This document shows positions 1-6,152 of a stretch of 7,288 nt of DNA, piece by piece. The translations under genes were made by a program, and so were the position numbers. Source of the DNA: Beijerinckiaceae bacterium (GTDB taxonomy: Bacteria; Pseudomonadota; Alphaproteobacteria; Rhizobiales; Beijerinckiaceae); contig CANGOK010000170.1 of NCBI GenBank assembly GCA_947455285.1, positions 1 to 7,288 of the forward strand. Reading direction: 5' to 3'. The notes below the pieces were generated by a model. That model did no database searches. It was given only the letters and a program-made list of their open reading frames with translations, and was not told the DNA's origin. How positions within the stretch are numbered: the stretch's first letter is position 1; each line of letters opens with the position of its first letter.

Positions 1-68
1 AGATTGTCCCCCAGCTCCTTCATCATCACCGTTCCAGCGCCCGCGAGCGCCGAGCCTTCACGCCGCAT
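1..68 (-). CDS. N-terminal fragment of probable ABC-2 type permease
   Basis: Only the first 22 codons are inside the window and the gene continues beyond base 1. The likely start is the ATG at 68-66, inside the last codons of the ATPase gene, which gives an 11-base overlap. A GAGGG motif lies 8 bases upstream of it. The visible peptide begins MRREGSALAGAGTVMMKELG. Its MMKELGDN stretch resembles the cytoplasmic N-terminal segment of NosY-like ABC-2 permeases, which often carries a K-E-[LF]-x-[DH] motif before the first membrane helix. Internal GTG/ATG codons at 29-21 are alternative starts with weaker ribosome binding sites. The permease call rests mainly on position, directly after an export-type ATPase and translationally overlapping it. 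No membrane segment is visible, so the product is inferred. Confidence 0.55.
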   Translation of the reverse strand, partial: MRREGSALAGAGTVMMKELGDN

Positions 69-993
69 TGGGTATGCCCTCGAAAAAGCGCGTATAGACG
101 TCTTCCAGGCTCGCATGGCCTGCGTCCATCATGGTGAGGTCGCCGCCCGCGCCGACCACGGCCCGGGCGATGTCGCCGCGAATGTCTCCGGTCGCCTCGA
201 TGCGCAGGCCCGAGCCCTCACGGGTGACGCGTGTCACACCGGGCATACGCTCCAGCGCCTCTTCAAGGCCAGTCCCGGTCGCTTCGATGCGAATGATATG
301 GGAGCCGCCGAGCACGTTGCGCAGGAGATCCTCGACCCGGCCCATGAGGCCGATCTTGCCCTGATTGAAAAGCGCCACCCGGTCGCAGACGGATTGCACG
401 AGTTCGAGCATGTGGGAGGAGAGCAGGATGGTCATGCCATCCTTCTTCAGGGAGCGGATCAGCTCCAGAAACTCGCGCGTCGACTGCGGATCGAGGCCGC
501 CGGTCGGCTCGTCCAGAATGGCGATGGAGGCGCCCTTCATCAGGATTTCGGCGATGGCGAGCCGCTGGCGCATGCCGCGTGAATAGCCGGCCACCGGCCT
601 TTTGCCAGCTTCAGTCAGGCGCACCCGGGCGAGCGATTTTTCGATCCGCTCGTCGGCTTCCTTCGAAGTGAAGCCGCAGAGCTTCGCCGTGTAGCGCAGG
701 TTCTCGACGCCCGTGAGATTGTCGTAGAAGCCGACCTGATCGGGCATGTAGCCAACACGTCGCTTGACCTCGAGCGGCTGGCGCAGCGGATCAAAGCCCG
801 CGACGACGGCCTCCCCTGACGTCGGCTCGGTGAGGCCGAGCAGCATCAGGATCGTCGTGGTCTTGCCCGCGCCATTTGGCCCGAGCAGACCGAAGACTTC
901 GCCGGGCTCGATGGTCAGATCGAGCTTGTCGACGGCGAGCCGCGATCCATAGGCCTTGGTGAGCGCCTGCGTGCGGATGACCGGCTCGCTCAT
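58..993 (-). CDS. ABC transporter ATP-binding protein, export (NosF/CcmA-like) type
   Basis: This 311-residue cytoplasmic ATPase should power an ABC-2 type permease. The nucleotide-binding domain spans about residues 5-220: Walker A GPNGAGKT at 38-45, Q-loop Gln86, a signature region reading YSRGMRQR at 137-144, Walker B IAILDEP at 157-163 and the switch His194. The signature lacks the usual LSGGQ and has SRGM instead, a form I recall from NosF-like and other drug- or lipid-export type ATPases. The last 90 or so residues form an extra C-terminal domain, also common in that group. The start ATG overlaps the stop of the NEW3 gene as ATGA, and a GGGGAGG lies 11 bases upstream, so translational coupling is likely. 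The transported substrate cannot be read from the sequence. Confidence 0.93.
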   Translation of the reverse strand: MSEPVIRTQALTKAYGSRLAVDKLDLTIEPGEVFGLLGPNGAGKTTTILMLLGLTEPTSGEAVVAGFDPLRQPLEVKRRVGYMPDQVGFYDNLTGVENLRYTAKLCGFTSKEADERIEKSLARVRLTEAGKRPVAGYSRGMRQRLAIAEILMKGASIAILDEPTGGLDPQSTREFLELIRSLKKDGMTILLSSHMLELVQSVCDRVALFNQGKIGLMGRVEDLLRNVLGGSHIIRIEATGTGLEEALERMPGVTRVTREGSGLRIEATGDIRGDIARAVVGAGGDLTMMDAGHASLEDVYTRFFEGIPNAA

Positions 994-2165
994 CTGCGAC
1001 CGAACCTCCCCACGGCGCCCATTAAAACGAGCAGGGCGACGCCGATGACTGCGACGCCAGTCACGCCCCAGAGGGTCGAGGTCGTCACCGTCACGCGATA
1101 GTTGGCGGATTCCGAAACGCCTTCGCCCGAGACGCGCAGGCTGACCATATAGTCGCCCGCGATGGCCTTGGCGCTAGGAGTGACGAGTGCCGAAACCTTC
1201 TGCTCCTCACCCGCCGCGATCTCGGAAATCTCCTTCGGATCGAAAGTCACTTTCCAGCCGGAGGGCGGGCTGGCGCTGAGGCTGATCCCACGCGCCGACG
1301 CCGAGCCGGTGTTGCGGACCACGAGCGGGATGCTGCGTTCTTGACCCGCAGTCGCTTCGCCGCTCAGGCGTTCGTCCTGACCAGTGACGGCGACGGTGGG
1401 CTGGCCGCTAATGTCGAGCGCGAGTTTGGTCTGCACGCTCGCCTTGTCGCCGGCGATGGCGAGCGTGATCGGCGTTTCGCCTGCGGGGGCGCGCGGGCCC
1501 GGCTTCACGGCGACGGTGATGTCCTTGCTCTCGTTCGCCTTGATCGAGAGGCTGGTGATCTCCTGCGTGCTGTAGCCTTCCTTGAAGGTGGTGGTGAAAC
1601 CCGCCGGCGCATCGACGCGCAGGTTCACCGTCATGTCATTGGCGCTTTCGTTTTTCACGGCGACATTGAAATCGAAGCTCGACTTCGGTGATCCCCGCAG
1701 CACCGGGAATTTCGGCGTCGCGTTAAGTTTCGCGGCCAGAGGCTCGGCGAGCTTGATCGAGATCGGCAGCGAGGAGTTGGCGCCATCGCCATTGGCGTTG
1801 ATGGTGATCTTGTAGTCGCCGGGCTTTGCGCTGGCGGGAATGTTCAGCTTGAGATTGAGATTGGCGCGCCCGTCGTAATCGACGAAGGCGGCGCTCACGG
1901 GCTTGCCGGAACCTTCGACCTCCGCCTTCCAGTCGCCGGGCTTGTCGGCGATGGCGATGGAGGTGCGTTGCGGCGGCAGGCCGTAATTATAGATCGTGAG
2001 GGGCAGCGTCGTCTCCTCGCCTGCGCGAATTTGCAGCGCAGGAAAATCCGTCGCGAGGTAGAGGCCCTTTAGGGAGTCAGGGCTCGGGTCCTTCGCAATC
2101 GCGACCGAAACGGAAGCTAAAGATAAAGACGCCACCATCAAAAGCGCCGACACGCCTGCGCGCAT
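990..2165 (-). CDS. NEW3-domain exported protein with C-terminal membrane anchor
   Basis: The product is a 391-residue exported protein. An N-terminal signal peptide (about residues 1-24) ends in AIA before KD. The mature part appears to hold three successive beta-rich, Ig-like segments at roughly 40-138, 155-252 and 258-358. Each has the pattern of NEW3 (alpha-galactosidase-associated, COG1470-like) domains, with phrases such as LTIYNYG, VAVKNES and LVVRNTG followed by GDY or GET motifs. A hydrophobic helix at about 366-385, followed by GRFGRR, should anchor it in the inner membrane with the domains in the periplasm. It opens the operon with the ATPase and the probable permease, so it is probably the extracytoplasmic partner of that transporter. 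The start has a strong GGGGGAGG site 6 bases upstream. The family is recognisable, but its role is not established to my knowledge. Confidence 0.88.
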   Translation of the reverse strand: MRAGVSALLMVASLSLASVSVAIAKDPSPDSLKGLYLATDFPALQIRAGEETTLPLTIYNYGLPPQRTSIAIADKPGDWKAEVEGSGKPVSAAFVDYDGRANLNLKLNIPASAKPGDYKITINANGDGANSSLPISIKLAEPLAAKLNATPKFPVLRGSPKSSFDFNVAVKNESANDMTVNLRVDAPAGFTTTFKEGYSTQEITSLSIKANESKDITVAVKPGPRAPAGETPITLAIAGDKASVQTKLALDISGQPTVAVTGQDERLSGEATAGQERSIPLVVRNTGSASARGISLSASPPSGWKVTFDPKEISEIAAGEEQKVSALVTPSAKAIAGDYMVSLRVSGEGVSESANYRVTVTTSTLWGVTGVAVIGVALLVLMGAVGRFGRR

Positions 2166-2194
2166 GCGCTGCCTCCCCCATTAGATCGAACCAT

Positions 2195-2219
2195 CGCCTC
2201 GACATCTAGTTGCGAGGCG
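2195..2219 (-). promoter_or_regulatory. Inverted repeat upstream of the NEW3/ABC operon
   Basis: A perfect 7-bp inverted repeat (cgcctcg / cgaggcg) with an 11-base spacer lies about 30 bases before the NEW3 start codon. It could be an operator or a leader hairpin. No U-tract follows it on the minus strand, so a terminator is unlikely. I saw no convincing -35/-10 pair next to it. Function is inferred from position only. Confidence 0.3.
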
Positions 2220-2253
2220 CCGAAATGCAAAGCATGATTAGGGCGATAATTTG

Positions 2254-2277
2254 GCGGAAAGCAAGAGATGCTTCCGC
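2254..2277 (-). terminator. Possible stem-loop terminator after the substrate-binding protein gene
   Basis: On the minus strand GCGGAAGCA pairs with TGCTTTCCGC around a TCTCT loop, giving nine base pairs with one bulged T. It begins about 25 bases after the stop codon of the substrate-binding protein gene, which is the expected place for a terminator. The sequence that follows is CAAATTATCG, not a U-tract, so it is at best a weak or atypical intrinsic terminator. It may instead be a 3'-end stabilising hairpin. Confidence 0.3.
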
Positions 2278-2301
2278 GCCGCCAATCATCGCCAGCTTAG
2301 C

Positions 2302-3294
2302 CTATTTTTGTTGGGCCCCTAGGATTTTCAAGGCCCGCTCGACAGGGCCTGGATCAAACAGGGCTTCGGCGCTGAGTTTCTTTGAGAGATAGCCGCGCTT
2401 GATATAAAAATCCTGCATGTCCATCAGCGAGTCGACCTCCACGCGTCCATCGCGATGGATGGCGGTCCATTTCATGTCCGTATAAATCGCACGGTCCTTG
2501 ATGGCGGAATATTTGACGAAGCCGTCGATCATTTCTTCATGCAATGGGCCGGGCTTCTCCGCGTCGAGGAAGCAGCGCACGCCCTTGATATAGGCCACCG
2601 TGAAAGCGTCGAGCGCGGCGGCGTTCCTGGCCGCCCAGTCGGCGTTATACATGAGGCCGCTCACCTCCATGCGCGGCTTCACCATTTCATCTGCATAGAG
2701 CAGATGGAATCCGCCGCCTTGAATCGCCGCTGTGTCGAACGGCCCAACGAAAACGCCCGCATCCACCGCGCCAGATTGAATCGCTGCGACCGATTGAGGC
2801 ATACCAAGATGCTTTGTCTCTACGTCATCGAGGCTGAGGCCTGCGCTCTCCAGCGTCTTGCCGAGTTCATATTCTGAGAGCCCGCCAGCGGCGCTTGTCG
2901 CGATGCGCAAGCCTTTAAGGTCTTTCGCGCCCTTGACCTTGCCCTCAAGTCCCTTGCGCACGACGATGCTGTGCCACACCGGCGCCTGTCCGCGATTGAC
3001 GAAATAGCGAAGCGGCAGGCCCTGCGCGACGCTGTTGAAGAAGGAAACGCTCACGCCGCCACCCATCATGGCGAGATCACCCCGCACCATCAGCGGCGTC
3101 ATTTCCGACGCGGTCTTGAAGGGGACGATGTCGACCTCGACATCCTGCTCTCTAAAATAGCCGCGTTCGATGCCGCAGATCAGCGGCCCGTCGCCAATGT
3201 TCGGCACGGTGCCTACGACGATTTTCGTGGCCGCTGTCGCCTGTTGCGCAATGAGGGCGAGGCCCAGCGACAGGACCAGTTTCAGACGCTTCAT
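2302..3294 (-). CDS. ABC transporter substrate-binding protein, NMT1/SsuA-like
   Basis: This 330-residue periplasmic binding protein should capture a small organic solute for an importer. A signal peptide covers about residues 1-22 (KRLK, then a hydrophobic run, then QQATA). There is no lipobox cysteine, so the mature protein should be soluble. The mature chain starts with a beta strand (KIVVGTVPN) and continues with a GYFREQDVEVDIVPF stretch, the hallmark opening of the NMT1/THI5-like and SsuA/TauA families. Further typical phrases are the DLKGLRIATSAAGG and AIQSGAVDAGVF segments. Family members bind sulfonates, nitrate, pyrimidine precursors or aromatic acids, and the ligand here cannot be told. 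No matching permease or SsuB-type ATPase is in the window, and the nearby ATPase is of export type. The start is fixed by AAGGAG 6 bases upstream of the ATG. Confidence 0.88.
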   Translation of the reverse strand: MKRLKLVLSLGLALIAQQATAATKIVVGTVPNIGDGPLICGIERGYFREQDVEVDIVPFKTASEMTPLMVRGDLAMMGGGVSVSFFNSVAQGLPLRYFVNRGQAPVWHSIVVRKGLEGKVKGAKDLKGLRIATSAAGGLSEYELGKTLESAGLSLDDVETKHLGMPQSVAAIQSGAVDAGVFVGPFDTAAIQGGGFHLLYADEMVKPRMEVSGLMYNADWAARNAAALDAFTVAYIKGVRCFLDAEKPGPLHEEMIDGFVKYSAIKDRAIYTDMKWTAIHRDGRVEVDSLMDMQDFYIKRGYLSKKLSAEALFDPGPVERALKILGAQQK

Positions 3295-3365
3295 CCCGAT
3301 CTCCTTCGTGGCGCGTGAGCCACAATTTCGCCCATGGTAGGCAAGTGGAGAGATACGGGCAAGTT

Positions 3366-4286
3366 TCAGGCGGCGAGGCGACCTTCGCTTTCGGGCGTGC
3401 TGAAATAGGTGATGTAACGCGGATCGATTTCGGCCACCGGCATGATGATGAAGACATCGGTCGTGCCGAACTGATGATCGCTCACAGCCTCTGCGCCCAT
3501 CTTCGCGCCGACGCGCAGATAGCCCTTGAGAAGGGGCGGCAGTTTCGCCATCGCCTTTCGCGGCTCAAGATCCGCGCCCTGCGTCGCATCGATGGCGATG
3601 CGACGACTGGGTAGGGCGTGGGTCGCCCAGCTGTCATCGGCGGCGGCGGACTTGCTCAACCAGGCGAGCGTCGCGGCATGCAGCGCGGGATCCGAGCCTT
3701 GCAGGCTCGCGCAACCGATCATCACATCCATGCGGTGGTGGCGCACATAGGTCCAAATGCCCCGCCACATCAATTCAAGCACGCGTTTGGCGCGCCAGTC
3801 CTTGTGCACGCAGGAGCGGCCGAGTTCGAGAAAGCGCTTGCTGGCGTGGCGCGCAAGCAATGGCGCGATGTCGAATTCACTGGCGGAGTAGAAGCCGCCA
3901 TGGCGCTCCGCCACGTCCTGCCGCAGCAGGCGATAACAACCGACGACCTTGGGCTTTCGGCGCCCAAATCGGTTGACGAAGTCGTGATCCACGACGATCA
4001 GGTGATCGCATATGCGGTCGAAGGCACAGAGGTCGCGGCGCGTCAATGCGCTGCGGGCGTCGGCGATGGCGCCGCCTTCTTCATAGAAAACCTTGTAGCG
4101 CAGTTTCTGCGCCTTGCGGATGTCGCGTTTATGGGTTGCAAGCCGCAGCTCGAGCGCGCCGATCCGGCCAAGCGAGGCAGGAAGGCCTTGGAGGTCCCGC
4201 ACGGGTTTGCCGGCGGGAAACAGCGCGATGGTCTGCGGCATGAAGTCCTTCGTCGTCCGCCAGGCTCTTGTGGCCGCCTTGTACAT
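3366..4286 (-). CDS. olsB: OlsB-like ornithine-acyl-ACP N-acyltransferase (GNAT superfamily)
   Basis: The product probably transfers a 3-hydroxyacyl chain from acyl carrier protein to the alpha-amino group of ornithine, making lyso-ornithine lipid, the first step of phosphorus-free ornithine lipid synthesis at the inner membrane. With the start used here it has 306 residues. Family features are the RKAQKLRYKVFYEE motif at 57-70, ELGRSCVHKDWR at 154-165, GCASLQGSDP at 191-200, PPLLKGYLRVGAKMG at 250-264 and DHQFGTTDVFIIMPV at 270-284. An upstream ATG at 4334 would add 16 residues but has a poor ribosome binding site. The ATG at 4286 has AAAGGTGG just before it and matches the family better. 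No olsA-type O-acyltransferase gene is adjacent. The gene lies 73 bases after the hydrolase gene and may share its transcript. A broader GNAT acyltransferase role on another amine remains possible. Confidence 0.82.
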   Translation of the reverse strand: MYKAATRAWRTTKDFMPQTIALFPAGKPVRDLQGLPASLGRIGALELRLATHKRDIRKAQKLRYKVFYEEGGAIADARSALTRRDLCAFDRICDHLIVVDHDFVNRFGRRKPKVVGCYRLLRQDVAERHGGFYSASEFDIAPLLARHASKRFLELGRSCVHKDWRAKRVLELMWRGIWTYVRHHRMDVMIGCASLQGSDPALHAATLAWLSKSAAADDSWATHALPSRRIAIDATQGADLEPRKAMAKLPPLLKGYLRVGAKMGAEAVSDHQFGTTDVFIIMPVAEIDPRYITYFSTPESEGRLAA

Positions 4287-4289
4287 GGT

Positions 4290-4297
4290 CCACCTTT
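4290..4297 (-). promoter_or_regulatory. Ribosome binding site that fixes the olsB-like start
   Basis: AAAGGTGG on the minus strand, with its AAAGG core 6 bases before the ATG at 4286-4284. The in-frame ATG at 4334 has only a weak GAAG ahead of it, so this site favours the shorter protein. Confidence 0.65.
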
Positions 4298-4302
4298 CGT
4301 AA

Positions 4303-4316
4303 GGCCCTTTTGGGCC
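4303..4316 (-). promoter_or_regulatory. Small GC hairpin in the olsB-like leader
   Basis: On the minus strand GGCCC-AAAA-GGGCC forms a perfect 5-bp stem with a 4-base loop. It ends 5 bases before the ribosome binding site of the olsB-like gene. No U-tract follows, so it is not a standard terminator. If real, it could affect translation of the gene or mRNA processing between the hydrolase and acyltransferase genes. A stem this short can occur by chance in GC-rich DNA. Confidence 0.25.
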
Positions 4317-4359
4317 ATGGCGCAAGGTAAGCATGAATCTTCGACAGTTTGATGACGGA

Positions 4360-5088
4360 TCAGGCGGCGTTCTCCCACCCTGCGATGACCTCTTCGATCA
4401 ATTGCGCGACATCTTCGGGATGGGTTCGGACGACATCATGGAACGCGTCAAACTCGCTTACGCTCCATGATTCATCATTGCGCAGACGCGCTGCGATGGT
4501 CTGGAAGGGGCTCGGATCATAGGCGGTGCAGAGCGCGTAATGCCGAGGCGGCCACAGGTCGGGCTGAGCGCGCGTCGCGATATAGGGCTCGCTGAAGCAA
4601 TTGATGGGATGGGCTGTGAAGAGATCATCGAAACGGTGGGCGTCGGTGGGGCTGCTGTTGGCGGGAGCTTTGCCGCGCGGCGCGGAAAGCCCGCCGTCAT
4701 GGGCGAAAGCCGCCGCCTTCTGGGCGCCCGCGCGCTCGGGGCCTGACAAGTCCCATGCGCTTTGCCCGCTCTCAGGGACGTGGGCGTCGATATAGATCAT
4801 TCCCTTGATGCGGGCGATCTCGCGATCCGCCGCGCCGGTGATGACCATGCCGCCATAGGAATGGCCGACTATGATCACGTCGCTGAGATCATTCCAGCGC
4901 ATGAGCCCGGCTATGTCGGACACGTGGGAGGAGAGATTGACCTGTGTGGGTGCAATATGGCTGCGCTCGGCGAGGCCGGTGAGCGTTGGTGCGTGAACCT
5001 CGTGGCCGGCGGCCCGTAAGAGGCGAGTCACGCCGGTCCATGACCACGAGCCGCTCCACGCCCCATGCACCAGAACGATGTTCGCCAT
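4360..5088 (-). CDS. Alpha/beta hydrolase, MES/HNL-like esterase family
   Basis: A 242-residue cytoplasmic serine hydrolase with the single-domain alpha/beta fold. It starts with the oxyanion-hole motif VLVHGAW (residues 5-11). The nucleophile is Ser77 in VGHSYGGM, and Asp191 and His217 (in FHDVV) complete a plausible catalytic triad. The layout, including the THPEDVA stretch after the histidine, matches small bacterial esterases related to plant methyl-ester esterases and hydroxynitrile lyases. The likely reaction is hydrolysis of a small ester, perhaps aromatic, but the substrate is unknown. A longer reading from 5127 is possible. The ATG at 5088 is chosen because GGGAGG lies 5 bases before it and the family N-terminus begins there. 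The gene is divergent from the resorcylate decarboxylase gene, so shared regulation is plausible. Confidence 0.88.
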   Translation of the reverse strand: MANIVLVHGAWSGSWSWTGVTRLLRAAGHEVHAPTLTGLAERSHIAPTQVNLSSHVSDIAGLMRWNDLSDVIIVGHSYGGMVITGAADREIARIKGMIYIDAHVPESGQSAWDLSGPERAGAQKAAAFAHDGGLSAPRGKAPANSSPTDAHRFDDLFTAHPINCFSEPYIATRAQPDLWPPRHYALCTAYDPSPFQTIAARLRNDESWSVSEFDAFHDVVRTHPEDVAQLIEEVIAGWENAA

Positions 5089-5093
5089 CAGCG

Positions 5094-5099
5094 CCTCCC
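5094..5099 (-). promoter_or_regulatory. Ribosome binding site that fixes the hydrolase start
   Basis: GGGAGG on the minus strand, 5 bases before the ATG at 5088-5086. It supports the 242-residue form over the form starting at 5127. A start at 5127 would also place its codons across the inverted repeat and the candidate promoter of the divergent gene. Confidence 0.75.
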
Positions 5100-5103
5100 A
5101 ATC

Positions 5104-5120
5104 GCCCCTTGGACAGGGGC
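5104..5120. promoter_or_regulatory. Inverted repeat, possible operator, in the divergent promoter region
   Basis: gcccct-tggac-aggggc is a perfect 6-bp inverted repeat with a 5-base spacer. It lies between the two divergent genes and overlaps the candidate -35 box of the decarboxylase promoter. It also sits just upstream of the hydrolase ribosome binding site. A regulator bound here could control both genes. No regulator gene is in the window. It could also be only a GC-rich leader hairpin of the hydrolase mRNA. Confidence 0.4.
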
Positions 5121-5137
5121 CATTCATTGATTAGGCT
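5109..5137 (+). promoter_or_regulatory. Candidate sigma-70-type promoter of the decarboxylase gene
   Basis: A -35-like TTGGAC (5109-5114) and a -10-like TAGGCT (5132-5137) are 17 bases apart. Both match the consensus only in part, but at its best-conserved positions (TTG and TA...T). Transcription would start about 23 bases before the ATG at 5167, leaving room for the AAGGGAG ribosome binding site at 5154-5160. Confidence 0.4.
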
Positions 5138-5166
5138 GGTTTTCGACGAACGCAAGGGAGAACGCC

Positions 5167-6150
5167 ATGCAGGGCAAGATCGGTCTTGAAGAACATTTCG
5201 CCATTCCCGACACGCTGATGGATTCGGCGGGCTTCCTGCCGGACGAATATTGGCCGGAGCTTGAGGCGCGGCTCATGGACATCCATGGCAAGCGTCTGGA
5301 GCTCATGGACAAGTACGGCATGGAGATGATGATTCTCTCCCTGAACGCCCCCGCCGTGCAGGCTATCGTCGATCCGGCCAAGGCCAATGACGTCGCCCGT
5401 CGCGCCAATGATTACCTGGCTGAGCAAGTCGCCAAGCGCCCGGACCGCTTTCAGGCCTTCGCGGCCCTGCCCATGCAGGATCCAGACATGGCTATCCGCG
5501 AGCTCGAGCGCTGCATGAAGGACCTTGGCATGCGCGGCGCGCTGGTCAACGGCTTCTCGCAGGCCAATAGCCCCGAGAACTGCCTCTATTACGACATGCC
5601 GCAATACTGGCCCTTCTGGGAAGTCGTGCAGAAGCTCGACGCACCCTTCTACCTGCATCCGCGCAACCCCATCGCCAGCTGGGCGCAGATCTATGAGGGC
5701 CATTCGTGGCTGATGGGCCCGACCTGGGCCTTCGGTCAGGAGACGGCTGTCCATGCGCTGCGGTTGATGGGTTCCGGCCTCTTCGACGCCTATCCCAATC
5801 TCAAGATCGTGCTCGGGCATATGGGCGAGGGCCTGCCCTTCAGCATGTGGCGCGTCGACAATCGCAACGCCTGGGCCAAGACGACGCCGAAATACAAGGC
5901 CAAGCGCCGCATCGCCGAATATTTCAACGAGAACTTCTGGCTGACGACGTCCGGCAATTTCCGCACCCAGACGCTCATCGACGCCATGCTGGAGATCGGC
6001 TCCGACCGGATCCTCTTCTCCACTGATTGGCCCTTCGAAAACGTCGACCACGCCGCCGACTGGTTCGACACGGCCTCGATCAGCGAAGCCGACCGGCTCA
6101 AGATCGGCCGCACCAACGCCCAGAAGCTGTTCAATCTCGGCAACGAGTAG
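5167..6150 (+). CDS. Gamma-resorcylate (2,6-dihydroxybenzoate) decarboxylase, amidohydrolase superfamily
   Basis: The predicted reaction is reversible, non-oxidative decarboxylation of gamma-resorcylate to resorcinol and CO2 by a cytoplasmic metal-dependent enzyme of the ACMSD/amidohydrolase-2 group. The 327 residues equal the length I recall for the rhizobial enzyme (GraF/Rdc). All expected active-site residues fall at the same numbers: Glu8 and His10 (in LEEH), His164 (in FYLHPRNP), His218 (in LGHMGEG) and Asp287 (in FSTDWPFEN). Phe23 and Arg229, which I recall as lining the substrate pocket, are also kept. The start has AAGGGAG 6 bases upstream. No resorcinol hydroxylase, hydroxyquinol dioxygenase or maleylacetate reductase gene is present here, so the enzyme stands apart from a visible pathway. 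Close alternatives are 2,3-dihydroxybenzoate or salicylate decarboxylase. Sequence resemblance favours gamma-resorcylate but was judged from memory. Confidence 0.9.
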   Translation: MQGKIGLEEHFAIPDTLMDSAGFLPDEYWPELEARLMDIHGKRLELMDKYGMEMMILSLNAPAVQAIVDPAKANDVARRANDYLAEQVAKRPDRFQAFAALPMQDPDMAIRELERCMKDLGMRGALVNGFSQANSPENCLYYDMPQYWPFWEVVQKLDAPFYLHPRNPIASWAQIYEGHSWLMGPTWAFGQETAVHALRLMGSGLFDAYPNLKIVLGHMGEGLPFSMWRVDNRNAWAKTTPKYKAKRRIAEYFNENFWLTTSGNFRTQTLIDAMLEIGSDRILFSTDWPFENVDHAADWFDTASISEADRLKIGRTNAQKLFNLGNE

Positions 6151-6152
6151 CT

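Noticed and set aside
3308..3323. A gtggc/gccac 5-bp stem just before the ribosome binding site of the binding-protein gene
   Set aside because: A stem this short is expected by chance in GC-rich DNA, and nothing else nearby suggests a riboswitch or attenuator.
3152..3457. A 101-codon minus-strand frame spanning the gap between the olsB-like and binding-protein genes
   Set aside because: It overlaps the end of one real gene and the start of another in a different frame. Part of its product is a frame-shifted reading of the binding-protein signal region.
3618..4352. A 244-codon plus-strand open frame opposite the olsB-like gene
   Set aside because: It is antisense to a gene with clear OlsB motifs, and its product shows no domain, signal peptide or good ribosome binding site. 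It is a codon-bias shadow.
5089..5127. Extension of the hydrolase to the ATG at 5127
   Set aside because: The 13 added residues do not look like family sequence, and they would overlap the inverted repeat and promoter of the divergent gene. A strong GGGAGG precedes the internal ATG at 5088.
5131..6051. A 306-codon open frame on the minus strand, antisense to the decarboxylase gene
   Set aside because: It covers almost the whole decarboxylase gene, whose product has every family motif. Its translation shows no recognisable domain. Long antisense frames are common opposite GC-rich genes with strong third-position bias.
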